Source: Hyphomonadaceae bacterium
GTDB lineage: Bacteria > Pseudomonadota > Alphaproteobacteria > Caulobacterales > Aquidulcibacteraceae
DNA: 64,000 bases
Reading direction: 5' to 3'
Assembly (NCBI GenBank): GCA_016791365.1
Contig: JAEUMT010000021.1
Span: 102,396-166,395 of the forward strand
The notes below the pieces were generated by a model. It ran no database searches, was not told the DNA's origin, and worked only from the letters and a program-made list of their open reading frames with translations. Position 1 is the stretch's first letter, and each line of letters opens with the position of its first letter. The translations under genes and the position numbers were made by a program. Shown piece by piece: positions 43,975-52,789 of the stretch.

Positions 43975-44043
43975 CAGCGCGGCTCTAACATCGAACCGCG
44001 CGGGACGCACGCCAGTCTTAGTCGTGCGGGCTCAACCTGGCGA

Positions 44044-45372
44044 TCAACGGCCGCGCAGCTGGTCGTTGTCTTCGATCAACCCGCCTGAGCCGGCGGGGAT
44101 GTCGAGCGTTCCGACAGCCGCCAGCATCTGGCGCTCGGCGACCACCAAATCGCGCTCCGCCTGCGCCAGCGCGATTTGCGCGGTGAGCAGGTCCGCTACC
44201 TGGTCCAGCACTTCGACCGTTGAACGCAGACCCGTTTCCTGCTCCAGCCGCACGCCCTCATAGGCAAGTGCAGCCGCATCGACCTGTTCCTGCGCCGATT
44301 GCACCGCCGAACGCGCGCTGGCGAGGCCCGTCCAGGCATTGGTCACCGTTTCCTGCACCACGCGTTGCGTCGCAGAGAGATCGAGGTTCGCAGCCGAGCG
44401 CAGTGCGCGCGCTTGGCGCGTCCGCGAACGAATGGCGCCGCCCTGGAAGAGCGGCATAGAAAGGCGCACGCCCACCGAGTCGCTTGAGCTCTCAGAGAGA
44501 TCATCGTCGAAATCGGCACCCTGTGAAAATCCCGCTTCCGCTGTGATATTCGCGCGACCTTGCGCCGCCGCGGAGTCAACGTTCGCATCCGCCAAGCGCG
44601 TATCGGCCTGTGCGCCAATCAATGTCGGGCTGTTTTCAACTGCCGTCGCGAGGGCGCTTTCCAGATCCATGGGCAACCCCGTTGCGGCGGGTGGCGTTTG
44701 GAGATCCGACGGCGGACGGCCAACGAGCCGGCGGTACGCTTCCACAGCGGCCGCCATCTGGCCCTGCGCTTGCACCAATTGCGTACGTGCTTGCGCAAAG
44801 CGCGCCTGCGCCTGCGCTTCGTCTGTGCGCGTCACAACGCCCGCTTCGAATTGCGCCTGTGCGTACTCAAACAATTGCTGCAAGTTGGCAACGTTCTGCG
44901 TTCTCGCCGCGACGACCGCCTGCGCCTGGCGCACGTTCGCGTACGCCGCCGTTACATCCAGCAGAAGCTGCTGACGCGCGCCTTCGAAATCCGCCGTTGC
45001 GCCCGCGATCTGCGCCCGCGCTGCACGCGTCGACGCCAGCACGCGTCCGGAACCGAACAGCAGCTGAGAAATATTCGCGGAGCTCGTCCACGTTTCTGAA
45101 CGGCCGTTGTCAATCGCCAACGGATCTTCGAAATCGCGATCGACGGCGTTCGCCGATGCCGAGAGCGAAACTTGCGGGAGCGCGGCCGAGAGCGCTTGCG
45201 GCAGCGCCTCGCGCGTCGCGCGCAACCGCTGACGTTGCGCCGCCAAGGTCGGGTTCGATTCCTGCGCCGAGGTCATCGCCTCAGCGAGGGTATCGGCCTC
45301 TGCCGTACCGATTGCGGCGCTCAGAGCGGCCAGTGAAACGAGCAACGTACGCATAAAGGACTTCTTCCTCAT
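44044..45372 (-). CDS. TolC family outer membrane efflux protein
   Basis: Outer-membrane channel of 442 aa. A signal peptide (LLVSLAALSAAIGTAEA) is followed by two repeats of the long alpha-hairpin fold, visible as Gln/Ala-rich coiled stretches around 135-225 and 335-420, with the beta strands near SLSASANAVDRDF and EAGFSQGADF. The ATG overlaps the stop of the permease gene in ATGA. It completes a MacA-MacB-TolC-type tripartite exporter with the three genes upstream. Confidence 0.9.
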   Translation of the reverse strand: MRKKSFMRTLLVSLAALSAAIGTAEADTLAEAMTSAQESNPTLAAQRQRLRATREALPQALSAALPQVSLSASANAVDRDFEDPLAIDNGRSETWTSSANISQLLFGSGRVLASTRAARAQIAGATADFEGARQQLLLDVTAAYANVRQAQAVVAARTQNVANLQQLFEYAQAQFEAGVVTRTDEAQAQARFAQARTQLVQAQGQMAAAVEAYRRLVGRPPSDLQTPPAATGLPMDLESALATAVENSPTLIGAQADTRLADANVDSAAAQGRANITAEAGFSQGADFDDDLSESSSDSVGVRLSMPLFQGGAIRSRTRQARALRSAANLDLSATQRVVQETVTNAWTGLASARSAVQSAQEQVDAAALAYEGVRLEQETGLRSTVEVLDQVADLLTAQIALAQAERDLVVAERQMLAAVGTLDIPAGSGGLIEDNDQLRGR

Positions 45373-46604
45373 TCCCGACGCAGCGCCTCGATCGGATCGA
45401 GTTTCGCTGCGCGCCAAGCCGGATACGCGCCAAACACGACCCCGACCAAACCAGAAAAGGCGATCGCCAGCCCCGCATTTAACGGCGACACCACCAAGGG
45501 TAGGTTAAATAGGGTTGTCATGCCCCAGGCGCCAGCGACGCCAATAACTAACCCGATAATCCCTCCCGCGACGGAAAGTGTCACGGCTTCCAAGCCGAAT
45601 TGATGAAGAATGTCTGACTGACGCGCGCCCAAGGCTTTGCGAAGCCCGATCTCACGTGTCCGTTCTGTGACACTCACCAGCATGATGTTCATGATGCCGA
45701 TACCACCAACGAGCAGCGAAACCGCCGAAATTCCCCCCAGAAGGGCGGTGAATACGCCTGTCGTTTGAGCCATGGTTTCGCTGATCGAGCTCAAATTCTG
45801 CACGGTGAAATCGTCCTCGCCCTCGCGCGTGCGGTGCCGCTGACGAAGCAGATTTTCGACATCCTCCTGCAAGCGGTTGAGCACCTGTTCGCTCTCGGCC
45901 TTGACCGAAATCTGACTCACCGTGTCGCCGCGCCCGCGCCGGCCGGCAATGCGGCGCTTAACGGTTGTCAGCGGCGCAAGAACGATGTCGTCCTGATCCT
46001 GAAATCCCGATTGGCCTTTCGACTCCAAGACGCCGATAACCTCGTACGTGCCGCCGTTCATGCGAACGGACTGCCCGACCGGATCCATGTTCGGAAACAG
46101 ATTGTCCGCGACGGTTCGCCCGAGAACGACAATCCGGCGCGCCTGGCGCTCTTCGGTTTCATCGAACATCCGCCCCCGCGCGACCTCCCAATCGCGGGCG
46201 ATCAGGAAGTCAGGCGTCACGCCATTGACCTCCGGATTCCAATTCAATCCATTCGCGATGACTTGCGCGCGCGCACGCTGCGACGGCGCCACCACAGCCA
46301 CGTTCTCAAGCTGGGTAATCGCTTCCGCATCGTCCATGGTCAGGGAATCCCAGCCGCCGCCGGCGCCCGCCTGTCCGCGCACGCCGCCGCCGCCGCGCAT
46401 GGCCCCGGGCACCACGATCAACAGGTTTGAGCCAAGGCTCGCGATCGAACGTTCGACTTGCGCCTGCGCGCCCGAACCAAGCGCCACCATGGCGACGACC
46501 GATGCGACACCGATAATGACGCCAAGCGCGGTCAACGCCGATCGCATCGGGTTCGCACGAAGCGCACGCCCGGCGCTGGCGACAAGATCAGACGTGCGCA
46601 TCAT
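45369..46604 (-). CDS. MacB-type ABC transporter permease
   Basis: A 411-aa permease with the MacB plan: one N-terminal helix (ALTALGVIIGVASVVAMVALG), a large periplasmic domain (about 50-280) and three C-terminal helices ending in GVVFGAYPAWRAAKLDPIEALRRE. The periplasmic part begins with an extra Gly-rich loop (MRGGGGVRGQAGAGGGWD). The ATPase is a separate polypeptide here, overlapping by 17 nt, unlike fused E. coli MacB. It should transmit ATP-driven movement to the adaptor and TolC for export from the periplasm. Confidence 0.92.
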   Translation of the reverse strand: MMRTSDLVASAGRALRANPMRSALTALGVIIGVASVVAMVALGSGAQAQVERSIASLGSNLLIVVPGAMRGGGGVRGQAGAGGGWDSLTMDDAEAITQLENVAVVAPSQRARAQVIANGLNWNPEVNGVTPDFLIARDWEVARGRMFDETEERQARRIVVLGRTVADNLFPNMDPVGQSVRMNGGTYEVIGVLESKGQSGFQDQDDIVLAPLTTVKRRIAGRRGRGDTVSQISVKAESEQVLNRLQEDVENLLRQRHRTREGEDDFTVQNLSSISETMAQTTGVFTALLGGISAVSLLVGGIGIMNIMLVSVTERTREIGLRKALGARQSDILHQFGLEAVTLSVAGGIIGLVIGVAGAWGMTTLFNLPLVVSPLNAGLAIAFSGLVGVVFGAYPAWRAAKLDPIEALRRE

Positions 46605-47298
46605 GGCGGGCGCTCCGGTCGTTTAGGTGGTCGGAAACAATGCGGCCATCGCGCATCTCAATCGTGCGCTTGGTCGCGCGCGCGACGTCGTGATCGTGCG
46701 TGACCACAACGATCGTCGCGCCTTCATGGTTAAGTTGATCGAACAGACCAAGGATTTCGACGCCAGTATTGGTGTCGAGCGCGCCTGTGGGCTCGTCGGC
46801 GAGAATGAGCGCAGGCTGGCCGGCCAATGCGCGCGCGATGGCGACACGTTGCTGCTGACCGCCGGATAGTTGCGTCGGCCTGTGCGCCATGCGTTCACCG
46901 AGGCCGACGCGCTGGAGCAAGCCGGCGGCGCGCTCATGGCGCTCCTTCGGCAGAACGCCGCCATAGATCATCGGCAGCTCGACATTCTCGAGCGCCGTCA
47001 GCCGGGGCAGCAGATTGAAGCTCTGAAACACGAAGCCAATCGTCTGATTCCGAAAGATCGCAAGGTCGTCGTCGCTCATCGCGCCGATATCGTTGCCGGC
47101 AATGGTGATGCGCCCGTCACTCGGCGTATCGAGACCGCCGAGAATGTTCATCAGCGTCGACTTGCCCGAGCCCGAGGGTCCGACGATCGCGCAATAATCG
47201 CGTTGCGGGATCGAGAAACTTACGCCTGCCAGCGCGTGAACCGTCTCATCGCCCATGCGGTAGAGCTTGGTCAGATTGTCGGCCTCGATCAGCGCCAT
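46588..47298 (-). CDS. ABC transporter ATPase (MacB/LolD type)
   Basis: A 236-aa ATP-binding subunit with Walker [10 protein letters not shown], signature LSGGQQQR, Walker B ALILADEP and the H-loop [10 protein letters not shown]. The GALDTNTG segment is typical of the MacB/LolD class. Start is the ATG of MALIEADNL; an upstream Ala/Arg-rich extension lies in the macA end and is rejected. It begins four bases after the adaptor gene. Confidence 0.92.
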   Translation of the reverse strand: MALIEADNLTKLYRMGDETVHALAGVSFSIPQRDYCAIVGPSGSGKSTLMNILGGLDTPSDGRITIAGNDIGAMSDDDLAIFRNQTIGFVFQSFNLLPRLTALENVELPMIYGGVLPKERHERAAGLLQRVGLGERMAHRPTQLSGGQQQRVAIARALAGQPALILADEPTGALDTNTGVEILGLFDQLNHEGATIVVVTHDHDVARATKRTIEMRDGRIVSDHLNDRSARHDAHV

Positions 47299-47302
47299 CG
47301 CT

Positions 47303-48871
47303 TTACGTGCCCCGGATGCGCGGCGGTCCGCCTGCCGCGCCGCCGCGGCCGCCGCCAAACGGGCTGCTTTGCGTATTGGTTTCCGCCTGCGGACCGCCGC
47401 CGATGATCACCTCGTCGCCTTCGCTCAGACCGCTATAGATCAACGTGTACCCGTTGTCGGCGACGCCTGTCTCGATAAGCAGGGGCGCCGGCTTGTTGTT
47501 GCGCAACACCCAGACGACCGCCTGATTGCGCACTTCGCGCCGCGCCCCGCCGCCGGCGCGCATTTGCGTCAGCAGCTCGCGTTGTTCCGCGGTCAGCGAA
47601 GGCTCGATCGCGGTGATGACTTGCTCGCGAATACGACGCATGGCGCCGCGACGATCGCCGCCGCCTTGGCCGCGCGGATTCGCGGCCATCGCATTGTCAA
47701 ACGCTGTTTGCGCAGCCGCGCGTTGTGTGTCGCTGAGTTGCAGAGAGTCCGCGATTTGCGCGACGCCCCGTACACGTTGGCCGCCGCCCTGCCCGCGCTC
47801 GCCGCGCGTCTGGGCCTGCGCCTCGCCATCGCCGCGTCCTCGCCGTTCGCCGCCGCCGACGAGCGCTTGGCCCTGCGCGACCAATTCCGGATCCGCCGGA
47901 CGGAAGCGGAGCGCGGTGTTCGGCAGCCGCAGCACGTTCTCGCGCTGCTCCAACACGATTTCGGCGTTTGCGGTCATCCCAGGCAGAAGCTGGCGCCCCG
48001 GATTGTCGGCTTCCACGACGACCGTGTAGCTGACAACACCGGACTCAGCCACGCCCTGCTGGCGCAGCTGGCTGACGCGACCTTCAAACTCACGATCAGG
48101 AAACGCATCGACTGTGAAGCGAACCGCTTGGCCTTCCTGCACTTCGCCAATATCGGCTTCGTCGACCGTGATGTTCGCCTGCAGGCGCGAGAGATCCTGA
48201 GCGATCGTGAACAAGGTCGCCGCCTGCAGGCTCGACGCCACCGGCTGCCCCACATTGACCTGACGGTCGACAACGACCCCATCAATCGGCGAACGAATGA
48301 TACTGCGATCAAGATCGGTGCGTGCGGTCGCCACCTGCGCGGCGGCAGAAGCGACAGCGGCGCGCGCGGTGTCGCGCGCGGCGCGCTGCTGCGCCATCAA
48401 TTGCTCCGAAGCGAAGCCACGCTGTTGCAGCAATGCATAACGCTGATAGTCGGACTCGGCGACCGCAAGCTGCGCCTGCTGCTGGGCCAATTGCGCTTGC
48501 GCTTGAACGATACGTTGCTGGAATGGGGTTGGATCGAGACGGGCCAGAACCTGGCCTTGCCGCACCTGGGAATTGAAATCCACGAGCACCGCCTGAACCG
48601 GACCGGAGACAGTCGAGCCGACATTGGCCGACACAAGCGGTTGCAAGGTGCCGGTCGCGCTCACCACGCGCGTGATCGAGCCCGTATCCACGGCGGCGGT
48701 GCGATACGGTTCCTCGTCACCCTTTCCGCCGAAGATCGTCCAGCCCAGAAGGCCGACGGCGACGACGCCGCCGACAATGAAAAGGTTGCGGCCGCGCAGA
48801 AGCCCGGGGCGCTTGTCCCAGAGCCCGGACGCCGTGCTTTGCACGCGATCCTTGATGGCCGTCAGTTCCAT
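47303..48871 (-). CDS. MacA-type periplasmic adaptor with Spy-like insert
   Basis: HlyD/RND-family membrane-fusion protein of 522 aa. After one anchor helix (about 30-47) it has the lipoyl halves (GTLQPLVSANVGSTVSGPV; RSPIDGVVVDRQVNVGQPV) around a Gln/Ala-rich hairpin, and a beta-barrel. Between about residues 339 and 447 there is an insert: a Gly/Arg-rich linker, then SLQLSDTQRAAAQTA and SLTAEQRELLTQM, which look like the LTxxQ motifs of Spy/CpxP chaperones. The C-terminal tail is again Gly-rich. Standard MacA proteins of about 370-390 aa lack this insert. Confidence 0.88.
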   Translation of the reverse strand: MELTAIKDRVQSTASGLWDKRPGLLRGRNLFIVGGVVAVGLLGWTIFGGKGDEEPYRTAAVDTGSITRVVSATGTLQPLVSANVGSTVSGPVQAVLVDFNSQVRQGQVLARLDPTPFQQRIVQAQAQLAQQQAQLAVAESDYQRYALLQQRGFASEQLMAQQRAARDTARAAVASAAAQVATARTDLDRSIIRSPIDGVVVDRQVNVGQPVASSLQAATLFTIAQDLSRLQANITVDEADIGEVQEGQAVRFTVDAFPDREFEGRVSQLRQQGVAESGVVSYTVVVEADNPGRQLLPGMTANAEIVLEQRENVLRLPNTALRFRPADPELVAQGQALVGGGERRGRGDGEAQAQTRGERGQGGGQRVRGVAQIADSLQLSDTQRAAAQTAFDNAMAANPRGQGGGDRRGAMRRIREQVITAIEPSLTAEQRELLTQMRAGGGARREVRNQAVVWVLRNNKPAPLLIETGVADNGYTLIYSGLSEGDEVIIGGGPQAETNTQSSPFGGGRGGAAGGPPRIRGT

Positions 48872-48993
48872 TGCACATCCTTACCCGGCGCGTCGCGCTA
48901 GTGTCCCCGACCGCTGCCGGCCGGCAAACCAAAACACCAAAGACATGTCATGGCGCGACCAAGCTGAACTCAGCCTGATCGCGCCACGTTCCG

Positions 48994-49641
48994 TCAGTCG
49001 CGGCCGCGACGATGACCGCGCATTGCCTGCGCTTCTTCCTGCGTCACACGCCCGTCGTCGTTGGCGTCGAGACGTTCGAACATGCCGGTCCCCATCGCCG
49101 TGAACTCAGCGCGGGAGAACGAGCCGTCGCCGTTCGCATCCGGGTTCGGGCGATCCGGCCGCTCGCGGCGGTCATCGTCACCCGCTTGGCGTTCGGGACG
49201 CTGCGGACGTTCAGACGCCTGGATCACCCCGTCATGGTTTGCATCGAGGCGATTGAACATCTCAAGCGGGCGCGCGAGAAATTCATCGCGCGTGATGTTG
49301 CCGTCATTGTTGGCGTCGGCGCCGGCGAATCCGCCTGGCCCGCCCGGACCACCGCGATGATCGCGCCCGCCGTGACGCCCGCCTTCGCCTCGTTCGCGAC
49401 GGCCCGCGCGCCTCTCATCGCGTGTGACCTGCCCGTTGCTATCGGCATCAAGGCGCGCGAACTCGGCCGCGCGTCCGGCGTCAAATTCGGCGCGCGTCAG
49501 CACGCCGTCGCTATTTGCGTCAGATTGGAAAACGCCGTGGCGGCCGCCGCCGGCGTTCGTACCGTTCTGAGCTTGCGCGAAACCGCACGCGCCCGCCGCC
49601 AATACCGCAGCGCCCGCGGCGACAAGCAAAATCTTTCTCAT
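48994..49641 (-). CDS. Exported EF-hand protein, six loops
   Basis: A 215-aa exported protein with a signal peptide (ILLVAAGAAVLAAGACGFAQA). Six calcium-binding-like loops are visible: DANSDGVLTRAEF, DADSNGQVTRDE, DANNDGNITRDEF, DANHDGVIQASE, DANGDGSFSRAEF and DANDDGRVTQEE. Loops two and three are joined by a Gly/Arg/His-rich stretch (GGRHGGRDHRGGPGGPGGF) and loops four and five by an Arg/Asp/Pro-rich one. Binding of Ca2+ or another divalent ion in the periplasm is likely. The export genes lie downstream on the same strand after 122 nt. Confidence 0.88.
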   Translation of the reverse strand: MRKILLVAAGAAVLAAGACGFAQAQNGTNAGGGRHGVFQSDANSDGVLTRAEFDAGRAAEFARLDADSNGQVTRDERRAGRRERGEGGRHGGRDHRGGPGGPGGFAGADANNDGNITRDEFLARPLEMFNRLDANHDGVIQASERPQRPERQAGDDDRRERPDRPNPDANGDGSFSRAEFTAMGTGMFERLDANDDGRVTQEEAQAMRGHRRGRD

Positions 49642-49764
49642 ATGAGATCTCTCCTTCGGCCGCTTCTGGAGGCGGCAACTCCCTCTAACGCAGGTTGCTA
49701 CGACAGCGCCTTTTCGCCCGTTGGTCGCGATTGCGACAAAGTGTGTCGTGGAACGATATGGCGC

Positions 49765-49801
49765 AAAAGAAAACGGCCGGCGCTGGGAAGAGCGCCGGCC
49801 G
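49765..49801 (-). terminator. Rho-independent terminator of the EF-hand lipoprotein gene
   Basis: A perfect 11-bp stem (CGGCCGGCGCT / AGCGCCGGCCG) with a six-base loop is followed on the minus strand by TTTTCTTTT. The 303-bp gap 49642-49944 holds only this hairpin and the presumed promoter of the six-loop EF-hand gene. Confidence 0.85.
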
Positions 49802-49944
49802 CTATATTTGGCCCTGGCGCCTTGGGGGGAGGGTCGCGCCGGGCCTTGGTTCGGTGGTGCGCAGGGGGGAGGGAGCGCATCGCCGATTTGGTTACACTAG
49901 CTAGGTGGTGTGCCGGACGTTTGGCGCAAGTGCGTCAAAACATG

Positions 49945-50451
49945 TCAGCCTGGATTTCTGCCTCCCGGCATTTCGCGCTGCGGCATCTCGCGGCGCGCTG
50001 TCGGCGGTCTCGCCTGCCCCACAAGCCGTACAAACTCCGTACGCGACAGCGAGCCATTTTCGTCGGCGTCGTATTGCGTAAAGCGCGCGCGCAATTCGGC
50101 GTCGAACTCCTCGCGCGTGATCGAGTTGTCCACGTTGCGATCAAAATCGAGGCGATACGGCCCGATCTGTGAACCGCCCAATACAAGGTTGGACCAATTC
50201 GTGAACTCGATCGGCTGCAGCGTGCCGTCGCTGTTGGCGTCCGCGCGCGTCCACTCACGCGCCAGCCCTGCTTCCGCTTCCTCCCGCGATACGGCCAAGT
50301 CATCATTGGTATCGAAGCTGACCAGCATGAGCGCATCGGCGGACAACAGCGCGCGGATTGGCGCTGTGCGGTCTTGAACGGCTCTGCCGCCGCCGCAGGC
50401 AGCGAGGCCGGTCGTCGCCAACATCACAACCGCGATCGTCGCAATCTTCAT
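49945..50451 (-). CDS. EF-hand lipoprotein
   Basis: A 168-aa predicted lipoprotein: signal peptide with lipobox LAAC (acylated Cys19 or close). EF-hand-like loops are DTNDDLAVSREE, DANSDGTLQPIEF, DRNVDNSITREEF and DADENGSLSRTEF. The tail is Pro/Arg/Met-rich with a short repeat (RREMPQREMPGG). The ATG begins MKIATIAV, preferred over one five codons upstream. It is divergent from the response regulator gene, which suggests it is controlled by that system. Confidence 0.85.
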   Translation of the reverse strand: MKIATIAVVMLATTGLAACGGGRAVQDRTAPIRALLSADALMLVSFDTNDDLAVSREEAEAGLAREWTRADANSDGTLQPIEFTNWSNLVLGGSQIGPYRLDFDRNVDNSITREEFDAELRARFTQYDADENGSLSRTEFVRLVGQARPPTARREMPQREMPGGRNPG

Positions 50452-50630
50452 TCCACGTCCCCTCACATAAGTCAGCCAGACAGGACCGCCCGACCTGGGC
50501 GGCCATAAGGCGAAACAGCCCGCGTTCTTGCCAAAGTGTGTCGTCTAACCTGTGCTGCCAAGGTTTGGCACGCGTTAGCCACGCGCTTCCGGTAGATTTT
50601 TGTCAAACGGCGCCTCACATCTCCATCATC

Positions 50631-51353
50631 ATGACGCCTGAGGACCCACATATCCTGGTGGTTGACGACCACCGCGAAATTCGCGAGTCGCTCGCTCAGT
50701 TTCTGCGCAAGAACGGCCGCCGCGCCACGGCGGTCGATAGCGCCGAGACCGCCCGCAAGGCGATCAAGGAAAACCGCATCGACGCGGTCGTTCTGGACAT
50801 CATGATGCCAGGCGAAGACGGCCTCTCTCTGTGCCGGCACATCCGTGAGACCAATCACATCCCTGTCATTCTCCTCTCAGCGCGCGCCGAAGAGCTTGAT
50901 CGCATCATCGGCCTGGAGGTCGGCGCCGACGATTACGTCGTGAAGCCATTCAACCCGCGTGAACTGCTCGCGCGCATCGACGCGGTTCTGCGGCGCACCC
51001 ATGCACTGCCTCCGAATGTCGAAGCGCCGACGGGCGATGTTCTGCGCTTCGATCGCTGGACGCTGAAGCTGGCGGAACGCGAGCTGGTCGATGATCAGGG
51101 CCAAGCGCACGAAATGTCGACGGGTGAATATCGCCTGCTGCTCACATTCTTGCAGCGCCCCAAAATCGTGCTCTCGCGTGATCAATTGCTCGACCTCGCA
51201 TTCGACGGCGGCAAGGACGTATTCGACCGCGCGGTCGACACCCAGGTCAGCCGTCTGCGGCGCAAGATCGAAGCCGATGCGCGCTCGCCGAAATTGATCA
51301 AAACCGTGTGGGGCGGCGGCTACGTCTTCACTGCGCCAGTCGAAAAAGCGTGA
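50631..51353 (+). CDS. OmpR-family response regulator
   Basis: A 240-aa regulator: receiver with acidic pair DDHRE, phospho-acceptor Asp56 in AVVLDIMMPG, and Lys in YVVKPFNP; then a winged helix DNA-binding domain (LTFLQRPKIVLSRDQLLDLAF, RAVDTQVSRLRRKIE, VWGGGYVF). The ATG at 50631 begins directly at the receiver; the longer frame upstream runs through the divergent gene. It overlaps its kinase partner by four bases. Confidence 0.93.
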   Translation: MTPEDPHILVVDDHREIRESLAQFLRKNGRRATAVDSAETARKAIKENRIDAVVLDIMMPGEDGLSLCRHIRETNHIPVILLSARAEELDRIIGLEVGADDYVVKPFNPRELLARIDAVLRRTHALPPNVEAPTGDVLRFDRWTLKLAERELVDDQGQAHEMSTGEYRLLLTFLQRPKIVLSRDQLLDLAFDGGKDVFDRAVDTQVSRLRRKIEADARSPKLIKTVWGGGYVFTAPVEKA

Positions 51354-52789
51354 AGAACCCGCTGAACACGCTGACCGGGCGCATGGTGGCCGTCACCATC
51401 GTCGCGGTGATCGTATCCTATGCGATCGCCTTTGCGATCTACACCAACGAACGCGGCTCGGCTTTGCGGCGCGCGGCGGAAACCAATCTGGCTGAGCGCA
51501 TCGTGTTCGCCGCCGAACGCTTGCGCGAAATCCCTGCCGCCAGGCGTCCAGCGGCGGCCGAGTCACTGCGCGACTTTTCACTGCGCTTCAACGTCTCCCC
51601 GGCGCCGGAGGTCAGCGCGAATCTCGGCGGCGGCGGCGCCCGCATTTCCAACGCCATCGGCGAACGTCTCGCCAACGCGGAGGTCCACGCGCAAACGCGA
51701 ACCGTCGACGCGCCATCACGCCGTTGGCGGCGCGGGGGACCTCCCGGACCCGGTGGCGACGAGCGCTTCCCTCCGCCGGAACGCATGCCGCCGCGCGACG
51801 GCCGCGGCTTTGGCGATGGCGGCGGCCCCGACGGCCCCGGCGATCCGCCCATGGTCCGCGTGACGGAAGCCAGGATTTCCGTCCGCCTCGATGACACGAC
51901 CTGGCTCAACGCCACCGCGCGCCTGCCAGGCCCGCGCCCCGCGCCTTTCAGCGCGATCGTCGGCGCGCTCGCGTCGATCGTCATCGTCGGCATCGGCGCC
52001 GCGTTGGTGTCCCGCCAAATCGGTCGGCCGCTCGCCGATCTCGCCACCGCCGCGCGCGCGCTTGGTTCGGGTGAAACCAATGTCGCCGCGCCAGTCAGCG
52101 GGCCTGAGGACGTACGTCGCGCCTCCACCGCCTTCAACGCGATGGCCGAACGCCTTGGCCGCCAGCTCAATCGCCAGCGCCAAATGCTTTGGGCGCTCAG
52201 TCACGATCTTCGCACGCCGATCACCGCCATTCGCTTGCGCGCGGAACTCATCGAAGATGAAGCCGAGCGCCAACGCCTGCTCGCTTCCGTCGCTGAGATG
52301 GAGACGCTGACCGAGCAAGCCCTCTCCCTCGCACGCGCCGGCGCAAGCGACGAAGCGCGCACCAAAGTCGATCTTGCCGAAATCGCGCGCACGCTCTGCG
52401 GTGAATTGGACGATATGGGCGTCAATGTCCGCGCCGACGCCAACGAAAGCCTGGTTGTCGAATGTCGGCCGAGCGAGGTGGCGCGCGCCATGCGCAACCT
52501 CGCCGAGAACGCCGCCAAATATGGCGGCGGCGGGGTCATGCGGGTCTATGAAAGCGGGACGAACGATGCTGTCGTTGAAGTCATCGACGATGGGCCGGGC
52601 GTCGCGCCGGATCTACTGAGCAAACTCACAAACCCCTTCTTCCGCGCCGATGATGCGCGTGGCGAGGCCACCGGCGCGGGACTTGGCCTTGCCATTACGC
52701 AGGCGATTGCCGACGGCCACGGCGGACGTCTTGTGCTCGAAAACCGGTCACCACGCGGCTTCAGCGCAAAACTGATTTTGCCCGCTTAG
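51350..52789 (+). CDS. Sensor histidine kinase with Gly/Pro/Arg-rich sensor region
   Basis: Kinase of 479 aa starting with a GTG that overlaps the regulator stop (GTGA). Helix 1 near residues 12-31 and helix 2 near 205-225 flank a periplasmic domain that contains a low-complexity stretch rich in Arg, Gly, Pro (RRWRRGGPPGPGGDERFPPP and following, about 125-165). A HAMP domain, HisKA with His285 in ALSHDLRTPITAIR, and a HATPase (NLAENAAKYGG, DDGPGVAP, GAGLGLAI) follow. It is of the EnvZ/CpxA type; the unusual sensor region suggests an envelope or metal signal. Confidence 0.92.
   Translation: MKNPLNTLTGRMVAVTIVAVIVSYAIAFAIYTNERGSALRRAAETNLAERIVFAAERLREIPAARRPAAAESLRDFSLRFNVSPAPEVSANLGGGGARISNAIGERLANAEVHAQTRTVDAPSRRWRRGGPPGPGGDERFPPPERMPPRDGRGFGDGGGPDGPGDPPMVRVTEARISVRLDDTTWLNATARLPGPRPAPFSAIVGALASIVIVGIGAALVSRQIGRPLADLATAARALGSGETNVAAPVSGPEDVRRASTAFNAMAERLGRQLNRQRQMLWALSHDLRTPITAIRLRAELIEDEAERQRLLASVAEMETLTEQALSLARAGASDEARTKVDLAEIARTLCGELDDMGVNVRADANESLVVECRPSEVARAMRNLAENAAKYGGGGVMRVYESGTNDAVVEVIDDGPGVAPDLLSKLTNPFFRADDARGEATGAGLGLAITQAIADGHGGRLVLENRSPRGFSAKLILPA

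Noticed and set aside
47267..48901. Long plus-strand frame (544 codons) across the adaptor gene
   Set aside because: It is antisense to a clear MacA-type gene, and its Arg/His/Leu-rich product has no family features; it arises from GC-rich codon bias.
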